In this document: positions 56,693 to 64,000 of the stretch, piece by piece
Position numbering within the stretch: position 1 is the first letter of the stretch
Layout of the letters: the number at the start of each line of letters is the position of its first letter
Source: Allomyces macrogynus ATCC 38327
Lineage: Eukaryota; Blastocladiomycota; Blastocladiomycetes; Blastocladiales; Blastocladiaceae
Direction of reading: 5' to 3'
Length of the DNA: 64,000 nt
Assembly: GCA_000151295.1 (NCBI GenBank)
Contig: GG745342.1
Coordinates: forward strand, 332,447 to 396,446
Program-made: the position numbers and the translations under genes
The notes under the pieces: generated by a model
What the model was told of the DNA's origin: nothing
Database searches by the model: none
Seen by the model: the letters and a program-made list of their open reading frames with translations, nothing else

Positions 56693-57570
56693 CTCCGCTC
56701 GCTTCCGCCATTCACGCGCCGTCCCCTATTTTTTTCTTGTATATATCAACGCACCGGTTTTGTTCTGCTTTCTTAGCCCGATCGCTCCAACAACGCTCAG
56801 CTTTCCGGCTCCAGCAGGCAATGTGCTGTCGTGGAAACGGTGCGAGGTGAGCGGCAACCGTGGGTGGGTCGGCCACAGGCGAATCGTGTCCTGTCAGTGT
56901 GTCATCTAGCTATCTTTTCCCATTTCACCGTTCTCGTTGCGGATCCAGAATCGCGAGTATCCATGTCGATGCGTGTGAACGGTCCGAACGTGGAGCTGCT
57001 TTGCTCTGCAGTGTTGTCCCTTATCACATCCTTGTCCAATCCTCCCCGTCGCTTCTTTCGAACAACCTGCGTCAGAGAGTCCGCAAAAAATGCAAAATGG
57101 AGGCCTCTACTGCGAGACTTTGAGCGCGAGACGCGCAGCCATTCAACACGTGGCTCCAGAGGAGCGCGTCGCAGTCGCTGTCTCCCACGACCGCAGCGCG
57201 GCCCAAGTCCACGTCGCCGAGTTTGAGCTGATCACCTCCACGCAACGTCCTGGCAGCGGTAAAGACCGACCGCAACAACGTCAATTCACGACGACGACGG
57301 CAGCCCACGCCGCGCCCAACGACCGGCTGTATACTCCGTGCGCGGGACCGACCAACCGCTGCGACCCGCTCAGCGACGACTTTGGATCAAATTTGCCCTC
57401 GTAACCACCAGCAATAACCAGCCACCATGTCGGTCAGTACGCGACACGCAAATGAAGCCTCAGCAGCGCTCATCGCCTGCGACCGAGTGATCCACACTCG
57501 CGACGAGCGATGCGACGCACACATTGACGTCCACAATGCAAACGATCCGCCGGCTCCGTCGATACGATAG
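56693..57570. other. Intergenic, possible septin leader exon
   Basis: 3' flank of HUB1 and upstream region of the septin. An ATG in a good context at 57427 (CCACCATGTCG) is followed by a GTCAGT donor, and an acceptor ends at 57570, so the septin may begin two codons earlier through a 138-nt intron. The frame 57090-57404 is not supported. Confidence 0.45.
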
Positions 57571-58855
57571 ATGTCGGACATGCGCGCACGCCGGGGCGGC
57601 AAGAAGGCCTTCCTCTTCAACATGATCATTGTCGGTGCGTAACTGCCGTGTTCGCGGCATTCATTCCCGGCCGGTAGACTGACCCGATCGCGCTTAGGCC
57701 AGGCCGGGCTCGGCAAGTCGACGTTCATCAACACGCTCACCAACCACCCGACGATCCCGAAGCGGCAATGCGACGACCCGGCGCAATGCACGCTTGAGAA
57801 GACGGTCGATATCCAGGCCTACACCGTGGGTTCGTGGGCTCCTACCTGTTTGATCCAACCGAATTTGCATAACGTCCTGACGCTCCGTCGCCGCGCCGTG
57901 TAGAGACCGACGAGGACGGTATGAAGATGCAGCTCACGGTCGTCGACACGCCCGGGTTCGGCGAAAACATTGACAGCTCGACGCAGTACGTGTTGCTCTC
58001 ATTGTGGACCGACTCGAATACAACGCCTCATAATCCTCCCATCTGTTGCACGACCCAGCTTCAACGAGATCCTCTCCTACATTGAGCACCAATACGACGA
58101 CGTGCTCGCTGAAGAGTCCAAGATCAAGCGCAACCCGAAATTTCAGGACTCGCGCATCCACGTGCTGCTCTACTTTATCCCGCCGACGGGCCACGCCCTA
58201 CGCGAAATCGACATTGAGCTCATGAAGCGGTTGTGTGGGCGCGTCAATATCTTACCGTGCATTGCCAAAGCCGACACGCTCACGCCCAAGGAACTGGCCG
58301 CGTTCAAGATGAGGGTGCGGTTGGGCGGGTTCGTCGCGGATGTGGATGGTGCTGATTCACGAAATGGTGCCGGCGGTATAGATCATGGAGGATATAGCGG
58401 TCAACGAGATCCAGGTGTTCGACTTCCCGTGTGACGAGAACGAGGACGACGACGAGACGATGCAGGAGAACCTCGAGCTGCGCGTACGTACTCTCTCTCC
58501 CCCCCCCCCCCCCCCTCACTGCTCCGCTTTGCTCTGACGCACCGTGCCGCGACCCTAGTCCCTGCTCCCCTTCGCCGTCGTGGGCAGCGACGACACGCTG
58601 CTCGTCAACGGCCGCACGCTGCGCGCGCGGCAGTACCCGTGGGGCATTGTCGAGGTGGAGAACATGAAGCACTGCGACGTTGCACAGCTGCGGTCGGTCC
58701 TGCTCTCAACGCACGTGCAGGAACTCAAGGAACTCACGCATGACGTGCTCTACGAGGCGTATCGGTCCGAGAAACTGTCGCAACTCGAAGGGCTTGCTGA
58801 GAAGCTGGCCGAGCTCAACATGCAGGCGCAGGAGCAGCAGCCGGGCAGCGTGTGA
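57571..58855 (+). CDS. Septin (GTP-binding cytoskeletal protein)
   Basis: Exons 57571-57634, 57698-57829, 57904-57985, 58059-58314, 58382-58483, 58559-58855 (introns 63, 74, 73, 67, 75 nt), 310 residues. The G domain has the P-loop VGQAGLGKSTFINTL, switch DTPGFGENID (G3), the septin strand HVLLYFIPPTGHALREIDIE, and G4 in CIAKADTLTP. The septin unique element is RQYPWGIVEVENMKHCDVAQ, QLRSVLLSTHVQELKELTHD, YEAYRSEKL, with a short coiled coil at the end. Septins polymerise into filaments at the plasma membrane during division and hyphal growth. The N-terminus is short and could include an upstream micro-exon (57427). The last intron holds a 17-base C run. Which septin group it belongs to is not clear. 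Confidence 0.92.
58499..58515. repeat. C17 tract inside septin intron 5
   Basis: Seventeen C residues in the middle of the 75-nt intron, ahead of a normal CTAG acceptor. It forms an extreme pyrimidine tract. Confidence 0.85.
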
Positions 58856-59454
58856 TGTGAGAAAGAGGACCGGGCGGGGTAGCGGGCCCGGCGGCACAAC
58901 GGTCCGGGGGATGGGAGGATGTGGGGAGTTGGAAATGGCACACTCTTTTTTCCCGATTGGAATTCGATGTTGTGGTACATCGTTGTTTGGCAGCCGCAGT
59001 TTAATGATTTAAATCAGGTACCACCAAATATCGTTCGATGGAGATGCAGCAACATTATGGAGACGTTATCATCACAATGGAAACCTGTAACGTCAAGTGC
59101 GAAACTTCAAGCAGGGTAGAATTGTAGAATGGAACGAGGCTCTCGCAACCATCTCCTCGTTTGCAAACGAAAAAAAGACCCTCTCCTGCTATTTCCTTTT
59201 GTTAACGATTCAACAATTCAACAATGCCTGTCTCATCTCTCCTCCGTTATTTATCCCCGCATTTATCGTCACTTCTTCACCTTTCTCATTCACCCTTCCA
59301 TGTTCGTTGAAGGCAGCCTCTTGTGAGAGAGGTTGAGCGCATCGGTTGGTCGTCAGGCGCGCCACGTGAACTGTGCGCGAGCAAGTGCCGTCTTTGCGAG
59401 AGACAGTTTGCGCTGATCCCGCTCGCTCTGACGGCCACGTCCTGCGGTGCTGTG
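58856..59454. other. Intergenic, septin 3' flank to retrotransposon edge
   Basis: AT-rich 3' region of the septin gene, then GC rises near 59330 as the retroelement approaches. No gene seen. Some of the DNA left of 59455 could still belong to the element. Confidence 0.5.
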
Positions 59455-59563
59455 GGTATCCGTCGCCCTGCCTCAGGCCTCGCCAGGCTGCTCGGCCGTT
59501 CGGCCGGGCTCGGATACCCGGAGGGTATCCGTCGCGCCAGCCTCGGCGTCCATGATTGTGAGA
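59455..59563 (+). repeat. DIRS left inverted terminal repeat
   Basis: 109 bp starting GGTATCCGTCGCCCTG and ending CATGATTGTGAGA; reverse complement of 63735-63843 with one mismatch (T versus C). It contains the palindrome GGATACCC-GGA-GGGTATCC. Confidence 0.95.
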
Positions 59564-59739
59564 GGCGCCGTCTTCGGCGCTACAGACCTTTATTTGTGTG
59601 AACAAAAAACACTGAAAATGTGATCAACGTAAATAAAGGCGTCCACTCCCACCTCCAGAGAACCTCGCCTCTTCGAAAAGCCGCTGCAGACCGCACGACA
59701 CCGTCCTGGGGGCCGATCTTCGTTCGCTTGCACCGCACC

Positions 59740-60738
59740 ATGAACGTCAACCCCCCCAATGACCCCGCCGCCGTCCTCGCAGCCGCCCGCGCGGACATCG
59801 CGGCCAACCCCGACGGCCCACTCGCTCAGCTCCTCGCCGCTGCACTCGCTCTTGCGGGGCCTGGCGACGGAGCCGCCCCTCCCCCCGCATATCAGACGCC
59901 CTGGCCGTGGCGCGATGCCCCGCCGGCCCCCCTCGTCGTCGACGATGACGCTGACGGTGGCCGCTACACCGTCGAAGGCGCCCCTGCAGAGATCCTCGGC
60001 AGGTCCGCCCTCTCGTTCCGGGGCAGGTCGTCCGACGTCCTCCGACACTACCCCCGCCCCAACGGTAGCGTCGACCAGGCCTCGCGGCTCGACGCCGCCC
60101 TCGTCGAGGCCGCTTCCAGGGCCAAGACCGGAGAGACTGTCAAGCAGCGCGACGACCGCGACCGCAAGCATCAGGAGTACCTTGGTCACGTCATCCGCGC
60201 GCTCGTGCCACTCGTGCACTTGTTGCACGTTGTCGACCACGAGCTCAACCTCGACGACCCCGAGCACGGACCCGAGCGCATCGCCGCAGACGCCGGCCGC
60301 TTGCGCACGGTCGTCCGGGACGCCCGCACCGCTGCCGTCGACGCCCTCAAGCTCACCGTCATCGGCAACGGTTCCATCGAACGCGCCCGCCGAGACGCGG
60401 TCATCAAGGACCTCAAGCTCGGCGAAGTCTTTGCCCAGCGCGCCAACGTTCCCAGCACCGACCGCGCCCTCCTGTTCGGCCCCGACGCCTTCCGTGAAGA
60501 GTTTGCCGAGCTCAACCGACGCCGCGACATGGAGCGTGTCGCTGGCGTCGCTGCCGCCGCCGCCGCCGCGGCCCGTCCCGCTCGCGTACCGGGAAACGGT
60601 CGTGGCCACGGTGCCCGCGGCGCAGGGGGCTACCGTGGTGGACGCGGCCGCGGTCGTGGTGGCACCTGCGCCAATGGCCAGCGGCGCGACCAGCCGCGGG
60701 CCGATGCCAACAACAACCGGGACGCCAACCGCGTCTGA
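59740..60738 (+). CDS. DIRS GAG-like protein
   Basis: 332 residues from ATG 59740 (MNVNPPNDPAAVLAAARADI). It is mainly helical with charged middle segments (ETVKQRDDRDRKHQEYLGHV, VHLLHVVDHELNLDD) and ends in an Ala run plus an RG/Gly-rich basic tail (GRGHGARGAGGYRGGRGRGR) that would suit nucleic-acid binding. No zinc knuckle. Its first position in the element and the basic tail support a nucleocapsid-type role in packaging the element RNA; this is inference. An in-frame ATG at 59620 is possible. Confidence 0.7.
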   Translation: MNVNPPNDPAAVLAAARADIAANPDGPLAQLLAAALALAGPGDGAAPPPAYQTPWPWRDAPPAPLVVDDDADGGRYTVEGAPAEILGRSALSFRGRSSDVLRHYPRPNGSVDQASRLDAALVEAASRAKTGETVKQRDDRDRKHQEYLGHVIRALVPLVHLLHVVDHELNLDDPEHGPERIAADAGRLRTVVRDARTAAVDALKLTVIGNGSIERARRDAVIKDLKLGEVFAQRANVPSTDRALLFGPDAFREEFAELNRRRDMERVAGVAAAAAAAARPARVPGNGRGHGARGAGGYRGGRGRGRGGTCANGQRRDQPRADANNNRDANRV

Positions 60739-60770
60739 AGGCGCCGGCGTCCCCGGAGACGACGCCATGG

Positions 60771-62687
60771 ATGTCGACGTCGTCCCCGATTTGGCCCACC
60801 TGCCGCCTGGGTGGCCAGACGTCCTCGCGCGCGGACACTTGGGCCTCGATGGTCCGCGACGCGGAATCCTTGTGTTCGGTACGGCGTGGGGCCACGATCG
60901 ACTTTATCCAGTCGCCGCGGCCCAACCTGACGCTCCGCCCGTTCAGGCTCCCGGAGGCCGACCGGGCGGTCATAGACAAGGAGGTCTCGGATTTGCTGGC
61001 CCGTCGCTGCATCGAGCCGACCACCGAGCCAGCCATGCTCATGAACCCTTTCACGGTCGTCCAGCCCTCGGGCAAGATCCGGACCTGCTTCGATGCGAGA
61101 CCTCTCAACCAGTTCGTCCGATTGCGTCGCTTCAAGATGTCGGGGATCTCGACCGTGCGCCATCTGATCCGTCGTGGCGACTACTTCGTGCGCCTCGACC
61201 TGAAGGACGCCTATCACTCGGTTCGCCTCGCGCCAGAAGTGCGGAGGTTTTGTTGTTTTTGGTGGAACGGGCAATTCTACCGTTTCACTGTACTCTTCTT
61301 TGGACTCAGTTCGGCGCCCCAGATCTTCTCGCGCCTCATGTCGTCAGCCCTGGCGCCCCTGGTCTCGTCGGGGATGCGCCTTGTGGCGTATCTGGACGAC
61401 GTCCTCCTGCTCTGCTCGTCGCGCGAGGAGGCACTCCGTCAGCGCGACCAGTTGATTTCGCACCTCGGCTCACTTGGTTTCACGGTAGGCCTGGCCAAGT
61501 CCCAGCTGGAGCCGAGTACGACGACGACCTTCCTCGGCTTCTCGATATGCTCCATATCGATGACCATCTCGGTCCCGCGCGACAAGGTCCGCAAGGTGTC
61601 CCGCGAGGCCAAGCGCTTGCTCCACTCGGTCTCGTCCACGCCGCGCAAGCTGGCCCAGTTCCTTGGCCTGGCCAACTCGCTGGCCCCGGCGGTGGCCCCG
61701 GCCGGGATCCAGCAGCGGTTCCTCCAGCGCAACCTGCACCATGGCCTGCGCCCGGGCCGCACGTGGGAGTGCCCGGTCCCGATCACGCAAGCGTCCCGCA
61801 CGGAGCTCTCCTGGTGGGCGACCGAGTTCCCCGCCTGGAACGGCAGGGCCCTGATCCCGCCGCCGCCCGACTTGACCACGGACACGGACGCCTCAGCCTC
61901 GGGCTGGGGCGTGGTGACGCCTACGGGCACGGCCCGCGGGTGGTGGACGCGCCGCGAGTCCGACATGGGCTCGAACTGGCGCGAACTCAGGACGATCGAG
62001 ATCGCGATCCGCCTAAACCTGTCGGCTTGGGCCGGCCGGACGGAACTGATACGAACCGACAACATCACGGCCAGCTGCTACGTGAATCGCCAGGGCGGTC
62101 ACGCGTCGACGCACCTGCTGGACCTGGCCAAGTCGATCTGGCACCTGTGCATGCGTCACCGGATCGACCTGCGCGCCCAGTATCTCCCGGGCGAGCTCAA
62201 CATGGCGGCGGATCGAGCCTCCCGGTCGATGGACAACCACCGGTACGGACTGACGGACCGCGGGTTCCGGCGGTTGGAGGAGTGGTTTGGTCCGCGGACC
62301 CTGGACCTGTTCGCAGATCGCACGAACGCTCGGTGCCCTCGTTTTTGGTCGCTGCATCCAGACCCCGACGCGGACACGGTCGACGCCTTCGCGCAGACGG
62401 CATGGCCCCGGCGGGGCGGCTATGCCTTCCCGCCCCCGATGCTGATCCCTCGGGTGCTGCACTGCGTGCGCGCGCACCGGGTCAACGAGCTGGTCCTGGC
62501 GACACCGGCGTGGTACTCAGCGGCTTGGATGCCGCTGGTCCGACGCCTGGCGCGCGCGGAGCCTCTTTGGCTTCCACCATCGGCGGCGTGGACCCCGCGC
62601 TTCCACTCTCACTGCGTGCTGCCCTCCTCGCGCGGGATCCTCTTGTGGCGCGTATCCTGGAGGGGCTCGCCACCTCCTCAGGTCTGA
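60771..62687 (+). CDS. DIRS reverse transcriptase - RNase H
   Basis: 638 residues. RT motifs: MLMNPFTVVQPSGKIRTCFD, RLDLKDAYHSVRL (141-153), FFGLSSAPQIFSRLM and catalytic YLDDVLLL (207-214), with YLDD as usual in DIRS elements. RNase H follows: TTDTDASASGWGV, SNWRELRTIEIAI, RTDNITASCYVNRQGG, and NMAADRASRSMDNHRYGLTD. The DIRS-type C-terminus is RTLDLFADRTNARCPRFWS, VDAFAQTAWPRRGGYAFPPP. The first 45 residues from the ATG look unnatural, and another frame (from an ATG at 60767, DLAHLPPGWPDVLARGHLGL) reads better there, so the true N-terminus may lie in that frame or have been shifted. All catalytic Asp residues of RT are present. Confidence 0.88.
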   Translation: MSTSSPIWPTCRLGGQTSSRADTWASMVRDAESLCSVRRGATIDFIQSPRPNLTLRPFRLPEADRAVIDKEVSDLLARRCIEPTTEPAMLMNPFTVVQPSGKIRTCFDARPLNQFVRLRRFKMSGISTVRHLIRRGDYFVRLDLKDAYHSVRLAPEVRRFCCFWWNGQFYRFTVLFFGLSSAPQIFSRLMSSALAPLVSSGMRLVAYLDDVLLLCSSREEALRQRDQLISHLGSLGFTVGLAKSQLEPSTTTTFLGFSICSISMTISVPRDKVRKVSREAKRLLHSVSSTPRKLAQFLGLANSLAPAVAPAGIQQRFLQRNLHHGLRPGRTWECPVPITQASRTELSWWATEFPAWNGRALIPPPPDLTTDTDASASGWGVVTPTGTARGWWTRRESDMGSNWRELRTIEIAIRLNLSAWAGRTELIRTDNITASCYVNRQGGHASTHLLDLAKSIWHLCMRHRIDLRAQYLPGELNMAADRASRSMDNHRYGLTDRGFRRLEEWFGPRTLDLFADRTNARCPRFWSLHPDPDADTVDAFAQTAWPRRGGYAFPPPMLIPRVLHCVRAHRVNELVLATPAWYSAAWMPLVRRLARAEPLWLPPSAAWTPRFHSHCVLPSSRGILLWRVSWRGSPPPQV

Positions 62688-63825
62688 CAGTGGACGCTGC
62701 CCTCCTTGTGTTTTTTGCGGACCGCGACTCTACGACCGAGGCCCGTGTTTCACGTTTCCAGCACTTTGTTTCGTGGTGTCGGAATCTCGACACCGATCCT
62801 CTTGAGTACGCGCCCGATCGCCTCGCTTCCTGTCTTTCCGCTTTGTCCTCCCGTCTCGCCCCCTCCACGCTGCGCATGATTGCCGGCAGCGTCTCGGTGA
62901 TTTGGCGCCTCCTGCATCCGTCGTTGCCGCCCGCCGGCGAGGCCGTCGTCATCACACGCCTGCTGAAGGCCGTCGCCCGTTCCCGTGCTGCCCCTCCGCC
63001 GGCTCCGTCGCGTGGCCGATGGGACCCACAGCCCCTGCTCGACAAGATTGCCTCCCGCTGGGCCGACCCGCTGGGCGAGCTGGACCTGGCCCGCTACACG
63101 CTGACTCTCCTCGCCCTCGCCACCGCGTGGCGCCCATGCTCGGACCTGGGCCGGGTGCTCTTCGCGCACCTCAAGTTTGACATGGACAGCCCTGCGCCTC
63201 CCGGCGCCTGGCACACGTGGCCACCCGAGTCGGTACCGGACTCCGTCACGCTCTCGGCCTGGCGGACCAAGACCTCTGACGACCTGGTCTCTGTGCGCGT
63301 GCGCGCGCTCTCCAGCGACCCCGACTTGTGCCCCGTCCGCTGGACCTGGCGCTACGTCCAGCGCACGCGCCACAAACGCTCGTTCGACCCTGTTCCGGCC
63401 GACGCGCTCCTGTTCCTCCGCTCGACGGACTCGGGCCCTGCGTCCGAAGACACGCTCGCGAAAGTGGTCCAGTGCGTCCTGGACTCTGCCGGCATCCACG
63501 CGACGCTCACTCAACTCGCGGCGTGGCCGCCACTGTGGCCGCCGAGGGCGGCGCTTCCCTTATGTCGATCCTGCGCTCCGCGCACTGGGCCTCCGCCTCG
63601 ACATTCTCGCGCCACTACTGGTGTGGCGATGGGTCCCTCGTCCGCTTCTTCCGGAAGCGCGATGGGGCTCCAGACGCTGTCCCGGAAGGACTTGGCCGCG
63701 TCACGCTCAAGCGGGCCCGCATCGTGGACGAAGATCTCACGATCATGGACGCCGAGGCTGGCGCGACGGATACCCTCCGGGTATCCGAGCCCGGCCGAAC
63801 GGCCGAGCAGCCTGGCGAGGCCTGA
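62561..63825 (+). pseudogene. DIRS tyrosine recombinase, frameshifted
   Basis: The frame lies in +2 register relative to RT and overlaps its 3' end; the exact start is unknown because no ATG opens it near here. Core: STTEARVSRFQHFVSWCRNL, YAPDRLASCLSALSSRL, TLLALATAWRPCSDLGRV (box I Arg), then VSVRVRALSSDPDL. Near 63511 the reading frame must change for the rest: HSTRGVAATVAAEGGASLM (HxxR) and HWASASTFSRHYW with the catalytic Tyr, ending at 63825 inside the right terminal repeat. All catalytic residues survive but are split over two frames by an indel. The enzyme family joins the circular element DNA to the target by recombination instead of an integrase. Confidence 0.8.
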
Positions 63826-63843
63826 GGCAGGGCGACGGATACC
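63735..63843 (-). repeat. DIRS right inverted terminal repeat
   Basis: Exact inverse of 59455-59563 except one base. It overlaps the end of the recombinase frame. A further partial copy of its core (GCGACGGATACC ... GGGTATCCGAGCG) follows at about 63832-63860, outside the matched 109 bp. Confidence 0.95.
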
Positions 63844-64000
63844 GCGAGGGTATCCGAGCGCCTGGCGAGGCGGACATGATCCCGCCCACTGCCACCCATC
63901 CTCTCGCCGTTTTGTTTTGGTCCCGCTTGCCTTGTTCCTTTCGCTCCTTCGTGTCTCCGTCTCTTTGTTTGGCTCGCTTCGCTCGCTTCCTTGTCTGTGC
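63844..64000. other. Right flank of the DIRS element
   Basis: Window end. The first part repeats GGATACC-like motifs, the rest is pyrimidine-rich without a gene. Element-specific DNA may extend here. Confidence 0.4.

Larger units (their letters stand above)
59455..63843 (+). mobile_element. DIRS-type tyrosine-recombinase retrotransposon, probably defective copy
   Basis: About 4.39 kb bounded by 109-bp inverted repeats, with three ORFs in the order GAG-like, reverse transcriptase/RNase H, and tyrosine recombinase overlapping the RT frame. There is no integrase, no protease and no LTR in direct orientation. Inverted ends plus tyrosine recombinase define the DIRS group; Ngaro/PAT elements would have split direct repeats. 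A hairpin GCGCCG-TCTT-CGGCGC lies at 59565-59580 just inside the left repeat. The recombinase frame is broken near 63511, so this copy is probably non-autonomous now. The element is even more GC-rich than the flanking genes. Confidence 0.85.

Noticed and set aside
57090..57404. 104-codon frame upstream of the septin
   Set aside because: No recognisable domain and ordinary composition for a GC-rich spacer.
59590..60768. 392-codon frame antisense to GAG
   Set aside because: Gly/Val/Ala-rich mirror of the GAG codons.
62750..63514. 254-codon frame antisense to the recombinase
   Set aside because: The plus strand carries the recombinase signatures; this is its shadow.
59455..63843. LTR retrotransposon (Gypsy/Copia)
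   Set aside because: Ends are inverted, not direct; no protease or DDE integrase; tyrosine recombinase present.
1..64000. CRISPR arrays, bacterial operons or prophage
   Set aside because: No spaced direct repeats, and genes are intron-bearing eukaryotic ones.

Overview
The window looks like nuclear DNA of a fungus, most probably an early-diverging zoosporic one such as a Blastocladiomycete (Allomyces/Catenaria type). It is GC-rich, and its genes carry many short spliceosomal introns. I placed about 50 introns, most of them 63-84 nt, with donors such as GTACGT, GTATGT or GTGCGT and acceptors ending CAG or TAG. The gene set mixes ordinary fungal housekeeping genes with a GABA-B-like class C receptor, a coactosin, NR2C2AP-type discoidin proteins and a DIRS retrotransposon. 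The lineage is inference; the eukaryotic, intron-bearing character is read directly.

Layout. 1-1822: 5' part of an unrecognised disordered protein (minus). 3407-6550: class C GPCR with a PH-like tail (minus), divergent from the TFIIIC subunit TFC6 (7072-10622). Then a GT90/CAP10 glycosyltransferase (11737-13656), coactosin (14385-15488), a tRNA-Leu (16019-16101) and a DHHC palmitoyltransferase (16618-18084). Four minus-strand genes follow: membrane-anchored ELMO protein, mitochondrial dynamin-like pseudo-GTPase, RMND1/Mrx10-type protein, and a mitochondrial DUSP23-like phosphatase fused to a P-loop kinase with a broken RNA-ligase domain behind it. The last two genes share a duplicated ~300-bp block carrying promoter, start and mitochondrial presequence. 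27.4-29.6 kb is a graveyard with a frameshifted importin-alpha-like gene.

30.8-39.1 kb holds SSL1 (TFIIH), MRPS16, SPF30, a fumarate reductase with a C-terminal membrane tail, and three tandem NR2C2AP-like discoidin genes. 40.1-43.4 kb is a decayed stretch: a GRDP-like pseudogene, a small secreted Opy2-like cysteine protein and LRR-like remnants. 44.2-58.9 kb is dense again: P4-ATPase flippase, GMP synthetase (GUA1), divergent HAS1 helicase, MRPS5, HUB1 and a septin.

The right end (59455-63843) is a DIRS-type retrotransposon: GAG-like ORF, RT/RNase H ORF, a tyrosine recombinase ORF broken by a frameshift, and 109-bp inverted terminal repeats (108/109 identical).

No operon logic applies, but several divergent pairs (GPCR/TFC6, MRPS16/SPF30, GUA1/HAS1, MRPS5/HUB1) share promoters of roughly 290-530 bp. 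Mitochondrial functions recur: dynamin-like, RMND1-like, phosphatase-kinase, MRPS16 and MRPS5. The items most worth following up are the phosphatase-kinase-(dead ligase) gene, the shared presequence block, the pseudo-GTPase and the DIRS copy.
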